Shown here one piece after another: positions 1 to 10,043 of a stretch of 59,030 nucleotides of DNA. How positions within the stretch are numbered: the first letter of the stretch is position 1; each line of letters opens with the position of its first letter. The notes beneath the pieces are model-generated. The model worked only from the letters and a program-made list of their open reading frames with translations, did not search any database and was not told where the DNA came from. The stretch lies in NCBI GenBank assembly GCA_026708085.1, contig JAPOVP010000046.1, forward strand, positions 1 through 59,030, in the 5' to 3' direction. The position numbers and the translations under genes are program-made. This DNA comes from Caldilineaceae bacterium. Its GTDB lineage: Bacteria; Chloroflexota; Anaerolineae; Caldilineales; Caldilineaceae.

Positions 1-138
1 ATGACCATCGAGAGCCCGCTACAGAAATGCTGACGGTACATTCCCCCCAGGCAGACCGTACACAGAACACACACAGAACATGGCTTAGTAGTTACCTGAA
101 AACTAGAAACTGACTACTAACCGTTAGGAGCCTCAACC
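1..138. other. 5' flank, no complete gene
   Basis: No complete gene is visible here. A short open frame from the window edge stops at TGA 31-33 and could be the last codons of a gene lying outside the window. Positions 86-120 hold a diverged AGTAGTT...ACTGACTACTAACC stretch that resembles the degraded repeat at 18524-18552. The AGGAG at 126-130 serves the gene that starts at 139. Confidence 0.3.
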
Positions 139-933
139 ATGAAAATCTTCATGGTAACCGACATGGAAGGCGTAGCAGGCGTCGTCTCCTTCGCGGACCA
201 GTCCTTTCCCGACGGCCGCTACTACGACGCCGGCAAGAAACTGGTGACCGGCGAGGTCAACGCCGCGGTGGACGGTCTGTTGGATGCCGGGGTGGAGGAG
301 GTCCTTGTCTGGGACGGGCACGGCGCCGGCGGCATCGACTTTGACACGTTGCATCCGGCCGCGCTGTTGCTGCATGGCCGGCCTTCGCCGCCCTGGAGCC
401 GGTTGCAGGAGGTGATCGGGCGCTACGACGCCTTTGTCATCGTCGGCCAGCACGCCATGGCCGGTGTCGTAACCAGCAACCAGAACCACACGCAGAACAG
501 CCACACCGTGGACGCCTACCGGCTCAACGGCAAGCCGATCGGCGAGATCGGACAGCTTGCTCTTTTCATGGGCGGGTTGGGATTGCCGCTGCTCTTTCTG
601 AGCGGGGAACAGGACGCCTGCCAGGAGGCTGAGGAGCTAGTGCCGGGCATCACCACGGCGGCGGTGAAGGAGGGGCTGGGACGCGGCTCCGCCATCTCAC
701 TCTCCGCGCAGGCGGCGCGGCAGCGCATCCGCGAGGACATCGCAGCGGCCGTGGCCAAACATCGCCAGAACCCGATCGCGCCCCTGGTCTGGCCCGGTCC
801 CTATGAACTGGAAAAGCGCTTCTTCCACACCGACACGGCCGACGCAGAGATGAACAAAGCGGGCGCCGAACGGGTGGACGCGCAGAGCGTGCGCTTCCGC
901 AGCGACAACATTCTCGATATCGTCTACAGGTGA
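139..933 (+). CDS. M55 family D-aminopeptidase (DppA-like)
   Basis: This 264-residue protein is predicted to be a zinc D-aminopeptidase that releases N-terminal D-amino acids from short peptides, as DppA of Bacillus does. The family's metal-site residues can be read in order: D8 and E10 in the TDMEG motif, H61 in DGHGAG, H105 in GQHAMAG and E136 in PIGEIG; H117 in QNHTQN fits the catalytic histidine. The length is usual for M55. The start is the ATG at 139, preceded by AGGAG at good spacing. There is no signal peptide, so it is cytoplasmic. No Dpp transporter lies beside it; the next gene is convergent. A remnant of the CCACTGA-type repeat follows the stop codon (937-952). Confidence 0.85.
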   Translation: MKIFMVTDMEGVAGVVSFADQSFPDGRYYDAGKKLVTGEVNAAVDGLLDAGVEEVLVWDGHGAGGIDFDTLHPAALLLHGRPSPPWSRLQEVIGRYDAFVIVGQHAMAGVVTSNQNHTQNSHTVDAYRLNGKPIGEIGQLALFMGGLGLPLLFLSGEQDACQEAEELVPGITTAAVKEGLGRGSAISLSAQAARQRIREDIAAAVAKHRQNPIAPLVWPGPYELEKRFFHTDTADAEMNKAGAERVDAQSVRFRSDNILDIVYR

Positions 934-967
934 TCGGCAGTGGTCAGTAACTTCGCTTGGTGCGTCC

Positions 968-2323
968 TCAGTAGAGGCCGGGTCCCATGTCAGGTGGCAG
1001 GGTCAGTTGGCCGTCTGCGACCTGGAAGTAGGCGGGATGGGCGGCCTGTTCGCGGGGCCGCGACAGGGGCATGAACTGGCGGTAGTTGCCCTCGAAACAG
1101 TCGACGTCGAGGCGCAGGTGGGCGCAGAAGTTGACGCTGTGGACGAGCGCGAGGCCGGGATTAGTGAGGTCTTGCAAGGTGAGATAGAGACCGTGGTGGC
1201 GGCCCCAGCAGTAGGCCAGCAGCGAATGGGTGTGGCCTTTGCAGGTCTTCACGGCCAGCCCGGACCAGCCCAGACGGTGGATCCAGTCGAGATTGTCGAT
1301 GTCGTCGAGGCTTTCGTCGACGACCACCGGCACGCGCGCGGCCACATCGTGGAGCGTGTCGGTATAGGCCCCCAGGTCGCGGGGGGTGGGCTGCTCGATG
1401 TAGTCCAGCGCTGCCAGAACCTGCGACTTCTCCACAGCCACCCGGTCCAGCACTTCGAGCATCGTATCGGCCTTCTGATAGGCTTCATTGGGGTCCACCG
1501 ACAGGCGCGGTCCGCCCGCCACCCCTGCGGTTTCCATCGCCTGGGATGCGGCGGTATACACTTCGATCATACGCCCGGCGTCCTCGACCGGCGACTGGCC
1601 CTGCAGCTTGAGCTTGAAATAGCGCAGGCGGTCGCGCCTGATCCATGTGGTGAGGTCGGCGGGAAGGTCTGCCGGCGCAGCCTGTTGCGGGTCCACATCT
1701 GCCGGAGTGAGGGCATCGTTGAAGCCGACGACATGCTGCACGGAGAGCGTGCGCCGCCTTGGGCCCAGGTAGTCCACCGGGTAGCGGCCGGCGAAGTCGG
1801 CGCCGAGGCCGGTGCTCAGGTCCTGATTCAGGTGATCAACCGTGTATGCGGCGTAGAGCGGCACAGTCAGGGCCGCGCCCCAGGCATCGTGGAGGGCGGC
1901 GTCGAAAGGCGCCATGCAGTTGAGCACGGCCAGCCGCGGCATCGGCGTGCTCTGCAGGAGAGGTTCTTCCTCTGTCAGCTGCCCGGCCAGTTCGACTGCG
2001 GCCTGTTCCAGCCGGATTCCCTTCTGGATGGGATCTTCGTACTGGTCGTCTTTCAGCCAGGCGGCGATGGTCCTGCATAGCCGGCGCATGAGGCGGTCCT
2101 TTTCTTCATGCGTCAGGTCAGGCGCGGGGAAGGCCCACACGTCCGAGAGCAGGATCGCGCCGGTGCCCTCTACGGCGCCGCCCCCGCGCGTGCGCGCCCG
2201 CACTGTGACCGCGGCATAGGTGATCGCCTCGATCACGCCCTTGCTGAGATGCAGAGGGACGCTCAGGCGCTCATCGTCGAAGGTGACCTCCACCGTCTCC
2301 ACGCGGATATCGGTCGCTTTCAT
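968..2323 (-). CDS. Enolase-superfamily (mandelate racemase/MLE-like) enzyme
   Basis: This 451-residue protein looks like an enolase-superfamily enzyme, which abstracts a proton alpha to a carboxylate and stabilises the enolate on Mg2+. Visible barrel residues are K237-L-K239 at the end of strand two, metal ligands D277 (SVDPNEAY), E310 (DYIEQP) and D336 (VVVDES), and K359 (AVKTCKG) as a possible second base. At 451 residues it is longer than most mandelate-racemase relatives (about 370-400); the extra length is in the N-terminal half. The substrate cannot be told from sequence. It is transcribed towards the M55 gene, and the two stop codons are about 35 bases apart. No strong ribosome site precedes the ATG at 2323. 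Confidence 0.75.
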   Translation of the reverse strand: MKATDIRVETVEVTFDDERLSVPLHLSKGVIEAITYAAVTVRARTRGGGAVEGTGAILLSDVWAFPAPDLTHEEKDRLMRRLCRTIAAWLKDDQYEDPIQKGIRLEQAAVELAGQLTEEEPLLQSTPMPRLAVLNCMAPFDAALHDAWGAALTVPLYAAYTVDHLNQDLSTGLGADFAGRYPVDYLGPRRRTLSVQHVVGFNDALTPADVDPQQAAPADLPADLTTWIRRDRLRYFKLKLQGQSPVEDAGRMIEVYTAASQAMETAGVAGGPRLSVDPNEAYQKADTMLEVLDRVAVEKSQVLAALDYIEQPTPRDLGAYTDTLHDVAARVPVVVDESLDDIDNLDWIHRLGWSGLAVKTCKGHTHSLLAYCWGRHHGLYLTLQDLTNPGLALVHSVNFCAHLRLDVDCFEGNYRQFMPLSRPREQAAHPAYFQVADGQLTLPPDMGPGLY

Positions 2324-2453
2324 GGCAGTGGCTCTCTTTTGCAGTTGTTGGTCGTGGATTCGTAGTTGGCGAGTTCAGGCGGTTCCGGCGACAATCGGAG
2401 TGGTTACGAAGATGTTCGAATGCGAATTCCGGTTCAGACACTGAAAGTTCGCC

Positions 2454-2708
2454 ATGCCCAAAGACCGTTCTTACGTGCGCGCCAGCGATATCGGCGCCTG
2501 GAGCTTCTGTAATCGCGCCTGGTGGCTGGCCAGAGTGCAAAATGCGCCGCACGAACGGCCGCAGCAGTTGGACTGGGGCGATCAGTCCCATGCCGATCAC
2601 GGGCGCCTCATGTCGCGGGCGCAGCGGCTGCGCAGAATCGGAATCGCGTTCCTGGCCGGCGGCCTGATCCTGCTCGGATTCGCGCTGCTGGCGCAACTGA
2701 TCCTATGA
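2454..2708 (+). CDS. Small membrane protein with a Cas4-like N-terminal motif
   Basis: This 84-residue protein has two parts. Residues 7-50 read like the start of a Cas4/PD-(D/E)XK nuclease: a SDIGAWSFCNRAWW block with C19, then a spacer and H46-x-x-H49-G50. Instead of the nuclease core, a basic stretch (54-62) and one hydrophobic helix (about 63-83) follow to the C-terminus. It therefore cannot be an active nuclease. It may be a membrane-tethered metal-binding protein or a domestic derivative of the Cas4 N-terminal module. No cas genes or CRISPR repeats lie in the window. The ribosome site is weak (GAAAG). The gene is divergent from the enolase-superfamily gene with a 130-base gap. Confidence 0.55.
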   Translation: MPKDRSYVRASDIGAWSFCNRAWWLARVQNAPHERPQQLDWGDQSHADHGRLMSRAQRLRRIGIAFLAGGLILLGFALLAQLIL

Positions 2709-2809
2709 CACGCCGTTGCAAAGACGATGCCTGCGCTGCCAGGCGTGGATCGCGGCGGCGCAGGCAGTCTTGCGACGTTTGACAGCGACCGCCGGTCTCG
2801 TTAACGTGC

Positions 2810-4861
<2,052 letters not shown>

Positions 4862-4975
4862 CGAGAGTCCCTCCAGGTAGTAACGAATAGCCAGCAGCCC
4901 GCGGCGCTTGCTATGAAAGACTGAAACTAAACAATGATAACGCCTTTCTGCCAGTGAAAGAAAAGATGCGCTACC

Positions 4976-5006
4976 ACTTCGCTATTTTAGCGCGAGACGG
5001 CGAAGT
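4976..5006. promoter_or_regulatory. Inverted repeat in divergent promoter region
   Basis: ACTTCGC at 4976-4982 pairs with GCGAAGT at 5000-5006 over a 17-base loop; a smaller hairpin GCTATTTTAGC is nested inside. It lies between the divergent hppA and SDR genes and 14 bases before a TATAAT (5020-5025) that could be the SDR -10 box. It could be an operator or only a hairpin. Confidence 0.3.
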
Positions 5007-5099
5007 AGGCTATTGTATTTATAATCTGCTCACCGCCTTTACTCTCACCGCAGTCCTTCATTCAATCACACACATTACAGTTCAGACAAAAGGGAATCC

Positions 5100-5897
5100 A
5101 TGACTGAACAGACGGTCTCCGAACTACTGGATCTGAGCGGCAAAGTCGCGATCGTTACCGGCGCGGCCGGTCTGCTGGGGACGGCGATGAGCCGCGGGCT
5201 GGCGGAAGCGGGCGCGACCGTGGCGGTGACCAGCCGCGATGGGGCGCGGGCGGCCGAGTTTGCCGCGACCTTGCCCGGCAGCGGCCATGCCGGCTTTGGC
5301 CTGGCGCAGGACGACGGCGATGCCATTCCCGGCTTTGTGGAGGCGGTGGTGCAGCGCATGGGCAAGGTGGACGTCCTGGTCAACAACGCCTACGGCGGCG
5401 GCGCGCCCAGCATCGACACGGCCAGCGCCGAAGATTTCAACCAGGCCTATCACACCGGCGTGACCGCCTACTTCCTGCTGGCGCGCGAGGTTGTGCGCCA
5501 TCTGCGCAGTCGCGGCGCGCCCGGCTCGATCATCAACATCGCCAGCATGTACGGGGTCGTCGCCAGCTACCCGGAGGCGTACACCGGATTCGGCGTCAAC
5601 AGCCCGCCCAACTATCACGGCCTCAAGGGAGGACTTATCCACCTGACCCGCCATCTGGCGGTCTACTGGGCGCAGGACGGTGTGCGCGTGAACGCGATTA
5701 GCCCGGGGCCGTTCCCGTCGCCCAAGGTGCGGGAAGGGGAGCCGGAGTTCGTTGCCAGGCTGGCTGAGAAAGTGCCGATGAAACGGATGGGTGAGCCGGA
5801 GGAACTGAAAGGGCTGGTGGTCCTGCTGGCGAGCGACGGCAGCAGTTACATCACAGGACAGAATATTCTGGTCGACGGCGGCTGGACCGCGTGGTAG
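5100..5897 (+). CDS. SDR family oxidoreductase
   Basis: This 265-residue protein is a classical short-chain dehydrogenase/reductase that uses NAD(P)H on an alcohol/ketone substrate. The dinucleotide motif TGAAGLLG begins at T20, NNAYGG (95-100) stands in for NNAG, S149 (IASMYG) is the catalytic serine, and Y172-x3-K176 is the catalytic pair. The C-terminus (YITGQNILVDGGW) is typical. Unusually, an insertion between S149 and Y172 carries VNSPPNY. It is followed after about 70 bases by a PLP-enzyme gene on the same strand, and the two may be co-transcribed. The substrate is not evident. A two-unit reversed heptamer repeat directly follows the stop (5901-5917). Confidence 0.85.
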   Translation: MTEQTVSELLDLSGKVAIVTGAAGLLGTAMSRGLAEAGATVAVTSRDGARAAEFAATLPGSGHAGFGLAQDDGDAIPGFVEAVVQRMGKVDVLVNNAYGGGAPSIDTASAEDFNQAYHTGVTAYFLLAREVVRHLRSRGAPGSIINIASMYGVVASYPEAYTGFGVNSPPNYHGLKGGLIHLTRHLAVYWAQDGVRVNAISPGPFPSPKVREGEPEFVARLAEKVPMKRMGEPEELKGLVVLLASDGSSYITGQNILVDGGWTAW

Positions 5898-5970
5898 AAG
5901 GGCAGTGGTTAGTGGCCTGAGTTGGCCGCTTGTCGGGGAAAAAGACAAGAAGAGGAGTGTGAGGATACTT

Positions 5971-7059
5971 ATGACTGAAATCGGACGGGCGAAAGAGTTG
6001 CTGGATACGCCGACGCTGTGGGTGGATCTGGATATATTGGAGCGCAACATTGCGTTGCTGATGGACAATTTCAACGACGCCGGTGTGAACTGGCGGCCGC
6101 ACACGAAGGGTATCAAGATACCGGCGATCGCGCATAAGATGATCGATGCCGGCGCGCTCGGCGTCACCTGCGCGAAGCCGGGCGAGGCCGAAGTGATGGT
6201 GGCCGCCGGCGTGCGCGACATTCTGATCGCCAATCAGGTGGTGGGCGCGCAGAAATACGCCCGCATTGCCGCGCTGCAACGCCACGCGAGTGTGAAGATC
6301 GCGGTGGACAACACGGCGACGCTGGAGGAGCTCGGCGCGGCCGCCCAGGCGATCGGCGTCGAAATCCCGGTCGTCGTCGAGCTCAATGTGGGCATGAACC
6401 GGGCCGGCGTCGAGCCCGGCTCCGCGGCTGTGGCGCTGGCCGGCGCGGTCCACGAGCAGGATGGGCTGCGCCTCGCCGGGATGATGGCCTGGGAGGGCCA
6501 TACACTGGACATCCAGGATGACGATGCGCGCGCTGGTGCGATCCAGCAGTGCATCGGTCAACTGGCGGCCTCGGTACAGGCCGGCCGCGACGTGGGCCTG
6601 CCGGTCGAGATTGTCAGCTGCGGCGGCAGCGGCACGATGGATGTAACGATGCACCAGCCGGAGGTGACCGAGATCCAGGCCGGCGGCGCCATCTTCGGCG
6701 ACGCCACCTACCAGATGTGGGGTGTGCCGACCGACCCGGCGCTCTTCGGCCAGGCCGTGGTCACCAGCCGCCCCGCGCCGGACCGCATCATCACCGACGC
6801 CGGCTTCAAGACGCTGCCCGGCATGGAACGGCAGCCGAAAGCCGTCAGTCTGGACAACGTCGTCAACATCTCCGCCTCGGCCGAGCACGGTGTAATTACG
6901 CTCTCCGAGCCGAACACAAGCGTGCAGGTGGGCGACGTGCTCGACTTCATCGTCGGCTACGGCGATGCGACCGTCTTCCTGCACGATGCGATGTACGGCG
7001 TGCGCGATGGCATTGTCGAGACGGTGTGGCAGGTGAGCGGGCGGGGGAAGCTGCGATAG
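5971..7059 (+). CDS. Fold-III PLP enzyme, D-threonine aldolase/DSD1-like
   Basis: This 362-residue protein belongs to the alanine-racemase-fold PLP enzymes that act on D-hydroxy amino acids (D-threonine aldolase, D-serine dehydratase). K46 in WRPHTKGIK is the predicted Schiff-base lysine. A glycine-rich phosphate site (SCGGSGT) and a C-terminal HDAMYGVRDG segment that may supply the metal ligands are present. The frame is open from 5905, but the ATG at 5971 is preferred because it has a GAGGAG/GAGGA purine run upstream and begins with the conserved MTEIGRAKELLDTP. It follows the SDR gene and precedes the YgiT-like gene by 9 bases. Aldolase and dehydratase cannot be told apart here. Confidence 0.8.
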   Translation: MTEIGRAKELLDTPTLWVDLDILERNIALLMDNFNDAGVNWRPHTKGIKIPAIAHKMIDAGALGVTCAKPGEAEVMVAAGVRDILIANQVVGAQKYARIAALQRHASVKIAVDNTATLEELGAAAQAIGVEIPVVVELNVGMNRAGVEPGSAAVALAGAVHEQDGLRLAGMMAWEGHTLDIQDDDARAGAIQQCIGQLAASVQAGRDVGLPVEIVSCGGSGTMDVTMHQPEVTEIQAGGAIFGDATYQMWGVPTDPALFGQAVVTSRPAPDRIITDAGFKTLPGMERQPKAVSLDNVVNISASAEHGVITLSEPNTSVQVGDVLDFIVGYGDATVFLHDAMYGVRDGIVETVWQVSGRGKLR

Positions 7060-7068
7060 CAGATCGAC

Positions 7069-7293
7069 ATGAAATGCAGTATCGAAGGCTGTCCAGGCGA
7101 ATACGAGGAGAGAGCAATTTTGCATACTGTCCGGCACAACGGACAGGTTATTGTCATTGACCATGTGCCGGCTGACGTCTGTTCCGTGTGCGGTGACGCG
7201 CTGCTGGAACCCGACACAGTTCGCAGAATTGAACGCCTGCTTGATGAGAAACGCAAGCCGGCAATGACAGTGCCGCTCTACGAATTTGCCTGA
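7069..7293 (+). CDS. YgiT-type zinc-finger protein (MqsA N-domain-like)
   Basis: This 74-residue protein carries C3-x4-C8 and a later VCSVCG (C-x2-C), the four-cysteine zinc site of the YgiT/MqsA N-terminal domain. The DNA-binding helix-turn-helix that follows in full-length MqsA is absent. Stand-alone YgiT proteins are often the small partner in toxin-antitoxin-like pairs. The next gene, 9 bases downstream, is a minimal nucleotidyltransferase, not an MqsR toxin, so the pairing is unusual. The ribosome site before the ATG is weak. Confidence 0.7.
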   Translation: MKCSIEGCPGEYEERAILHTVRHNGQVIVIDHVPADVCSVCGDALLEPDTVRRIERLLDEKRKPAMTVPLYEFA

Positions 7294-7302
7294 AGTGCAA
7301 CG

Positions 7303-7596
7303 ATGAGATCAGCAGAAGAGATTCTCACGATTCTGGACCGTACGAAACCTGAGCTTGAACGGCGCTTCGGGGTGAGTCGAATCGGCCTCTACGGGCCATA
7401 TGCTTACGGCACGCAAACTGAGAACAGCGACATTGACTTGATCGTGGAATTGAAGGAACCGAAATTCGACGCCTTGGCTGGGTTCTACATCCATATGGAG
7501 CACGTCCTGGGCCGCAAGGTGGATGTCCGCCGCCTCAGCAAGAAAATCGACACCCCATTTATGCGTCGAATCGAACGAGAAGCATTGTTCGTATGA
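7303..7596 (+). CDS. Minimal nucleotidyltransferase (MNT) domain protein
   Basis: This 97-residue protein is a single minimal nucleotidyltransferase domain like those in MntA-HepT modules. The metal-binding aspartates are present: D43-I-D45 in NSDIDLIVEL and D74 in RKVDVRRL. The canonical Gly-Ser at the start of the active-site helix is Gly-Pro instead (G31-P32, in LYGPYAYG), so the nucleotide-binding serine is missing. No HepT gene follows; the next gene is an M20 peptidase. It is probably co-transcribed with the YgiT-like gene, and together they may form an atypical toxin-antitoxin pair. Activity is uncertain. Confidence 0.75.
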   Translation: MRSAEEILTILDRTKPELERRFGVSRIGLYGPYAYGTQTENSDIDLIVELKEPKFDALAGFYIHMEHVLGRKVDVRRLSKKIDTPFMRRIEREALFV

Positions 7597-7660
7597 GTGA
7601 CACCGTCCGTAGCGGCTGAAGGGCGCACCGCCGGAAGACCGGACAAGAGAGGGGACAGCC

Positions 7661-8773
7661 ATGAACATCGACGTCGTCGAACTTGCCAGTGAACTGATCG
7701 CAATGCCCTCGGAGACGCCGACGAGCAACCGGGCGATCTCCGATTTTCTGCGCGGCGTGCTGGAGGAGGGCGGCTTCGACGTTGAGGAGGTCACCTATAT
7801 CGACCCGGCCGGCGAGGAGAAGGTCAGCCTGGTAGGGAAGAAGGGCACAGGGGCCGGCGGGCTGGGCCTGTTCAGCCATTCGGACACGGTGCCGGGCGAC
7901 GTCGGTTGGGAGCCGTTCACACCAACGCTTGAAAATGGACGCCTGGTGGGACGCGGCTCGGCCGACATGAAGGGTCCCCTGGCCGCGTCGATTGCCGCGG
8001 CCTGCCGCTTCAACGACGATGAACTGAAGCAGCCGCTATTTCTCACCGTCACCGCGGATGAGGAGGGGGGACATATCGGCGCGCACGATATCGTTATCCG
8101 TTCGCAGACGTTGACCAGCGGCTGGCCCCAGTACTGCATCGTCTGTGAGCCGACGGAGCTGCAGCCGGTCTACGCGCACAAGGGCGGCGCCGGCATCACG
8201 GTTACGGCGCGAGGTGTCGCCGCGCACACCAGCACCGACAGGGGCGAGTCGGCCAACTTCAAGGTCGCCCCCTTTCTTGCCGAAATGGCCGAGCTTGTAC
8301 CGGTTTTCCGCAGCGAGGAACGCTTCCAGAACCCGCTTTTCGACCCGCCGACCAACGGCTTCAACATGGTGATCAGCGACGGCGACACGGCCCTCAACGT
8401 GAGCGCGGCGCGGACCGTAGTACGCGTGGGCATCCGCGCGATGCCGGACGCCTGCTTCGAGGAGGCGGTGCAGATGGTTGTGGGACGGGCGGAAGCGCAC
8501 GGCCTGGAGGTGGAGCATTGGAGCATCGGCCCCTTCTTCGCCTCTGCGGACGGCCCGCTGGCGCAGGCGGCCTGTCGCGCGACCGGCGCGGCGAAGGCGG
8601 TCACCGTTCCCTACGGCACCGAGGCCGAGTGCTATCAGGCGTATGCGGACGCACTGGTGCTCGGGCCCGGCAACATCGCGCAGGCCCATACGGTCGGCGA
8701 GTGGATCGCGGTCGATCAGCTGCGGGAGGCGGTGGAGGTGTACTCGCGGCTGATCGAGGACCTCTGCGGGTAG
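7661..8773 (+). CDS. M20 family metallopeptidase, first tandem copy
   Basis: This 370-residue protein belongs to the ArgE/DapE/CPG2-type di-zinc hydrolases. H73 and D75 lie in FSHSDTVPGD, the bridging D102 in GSADMKGP, and E134/E135 in TADEEGG; a dimerisation domain in the middle (about 170-290) begins with the VYAHKGG strand. It probably cleaves an amide bond of an N-acyl amino acid or small peptide in the cytoplasm. AGGGGA lies upstream of the ATG at 7661. The next gene is a close paralog of identical length (370 residues), which marks a tandem duplication. Confidence 0.85.
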   Translation: MNIDVVELASELIAMPSETPTSNRAISDFLRGVLEEGGFDVEEVTYIDPAGEEKVSLVGKKGTGAGGLGLFSHSDTVPGDVGWEPFTPTLENGRLVGRGSADMKGPLAASIAAACRFNDDELKQPLFLTVTADEEGGHIGAHDIVIRSQTLTSGWPQYCIVCEPTELQPVYAHKGGAGITVTARGVAAHTSTDRGESANFKVAPFLAEMAELVPVFRSEERFQNPLFDPPTNGFNMVISDGDTALNVSAARTVVRVGIRAMPDACFEEAVQMVVGRAEAHGLEVEHWSIGPFFASADGPLAQAACRATGAAKAVTVPYGTEAECYQAYADALVLGPGNIAQAHTVGEWIAVDQLREAVEVYSRLIEDLCG

Positions 8774-8860
8774 CGATCAGCAGGCGAGCGGCCGGCCACC
8801 CTGATTACGGTGACCGTGCGGACCTTCACGAAAGTGGACCAAATGGGAAAGGGCAATGGT

Positions 8861-9973
8861 ATGGAGATCGACGTTGTCGAACTTACCAGTGAACTGATCG
8901 CAATGCCCTCGGAGACGCCGACGAGCAACCGGGCAATCTCCGATTTCCTGCGCGGGGTGCTGGAGGCGGGCGGCTTCGCCGTAGAGGAGCTGGCCTACAT
9001 CGACCAGTTCGACGTGGAGAAGGTCAGCCTGGTCGCGAAAAAGGGCACGGGGGCGGGCGGGCTGGGCCTGTTCAGCCACTCGGACACGGTGCCGGGCGAC
9101 GCCGGCTGGGATCCCTTCACGCCGGCGCTGGAAGATGGACGCCTGGTGGGTCGGGGTTCGGCCGACATGAAGGGGCCCCTGGCCGCGTCAATTGCCGCGG
9201 GCTGCCGCTTCGATGCCGCTGACCTGGAGCGGCCGCTGGTCATCGCCGTCACCGCAGATGAGGAGCGGGGCCACACGGGCGCGCACGACATCGTCATCCG
9301 CTCGCAGACGTTGACGAGCGGATGGCCCCAATACTGCATCGTCTGCGAGCCGTCGCAGCTGCAACCGGTCTATGCGCACAAAGGCGGCGGCAGCATTATC
9401 GTCACCGCGCACGGAGTGGCCGCGCACACCAGCACCGACAAGGGCGTTTCGGCCAACTTCAAGATCGCCCCGTTCCTGGCGGAGATGGCGGAGCTGGCGC
9501 AGACCTTCCGCACAGATAAACGCTTCCAGAACCCGCTCTTCGACCCGCCCACCAACGGCTTCAACCTGGTGATCAACGACGGCGGCACGGCGTCCAACGT
9601 GACCGCCGCGCGAACCGTCGCCACCCTCAAACTGCGCGCCATGCCCGACGCCTGCTTCGAAGAGGCGATGCAGATGGTCGTGGAGAGAGCGGAAGCGCAC
9701 GGCCTGGACGTGTCCCACAGCGGCGGCGGCGCGTTTTTTGCCGACGCGGACGGCCCGCTGGCGCATGCGGCCTGCCGCGCGACCGGCGCGCCGCGGGCGG
9801 TCACCGTTCCCTACGGCACCGAGGCCACATGCTATCAGAGTTATATGGACGCGCTGGTGCTCGGTCCCGGCAACATCGACCAGGCCCACACCGTCGGCGA
9901 GTGGATCGCGGTCGAGCAGCTGCATGAGGCGGTGGAGGTGTATACGCGGCTGATCGGGGAGCTGTGTGGGTAG
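8861..9973 (+). CDS. M20 family metallopeptidase, second tandem copy
   Basis: This 370-residue M20 hydrolase is a close paralog of the preceding gene, with the same catalytic motifs (SHSDTVPGD, GSADMKGP, TADEERG). The frame is open from 8810, but the ATG at 8861 is chosen because it aligns with the first residue of the upstream copy and has GGGAAAGGG before it. The two copies are almost identical in DNA near their starts (about 7677-7745 and 8877-8945). They differ most in the region around residues 280-295, where this copy reads SHSGGGAFFADADGP, so substrate specificity may differ. A 29-base remnant of another copy lies at 11656-11684. Confidence 0.85.
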   Translation: MEIDVVELTSELIAMPSETPTSNRAISDFLRGVLEAGGFAVEELAYIDQFDVEKVSLVAKKGTGAGGLGLFSHSDTVPGDAGWDPFTPALEDGRLVGRGSADMKGPLAASIAAGCRFDAADLERPLVIAVTADEERGHTGAHDIVIRSQTLTSGWPQYCIVCEPSQLQPVYAHKGGGSIIVTAHGVAAHTSTDKGVSANFKIAPFLAEMAELAQTFRTDKRFQNPLFDPPTNGFNLVINDGGTASNVTAARTVATLKLRAMPDACFEEAMQMVVERAEAHGLDVSHSGGGAFFADADGPLAHAACRATGAPRAVTVPYGTEATCYQSYMDALVLGPGNIDQAHTVGEWIAVEQLHEAVEVYTRLIGELCG

Positions 9974-10043
9974 TATGTGGCTTGCGGAACTGCCGCGTCG
10001 TTCTTCTGTTACCTCTCTCTTCCTCTCGGCGGACAACGACCGC

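Noticed and set aside
2454..2708. Functional Cas4 nuclease
   Set aside because: At 84 residues it lacks the PD-(D/E)XK core and the C-terminal cysteines, and no CRISPR locus is visible.
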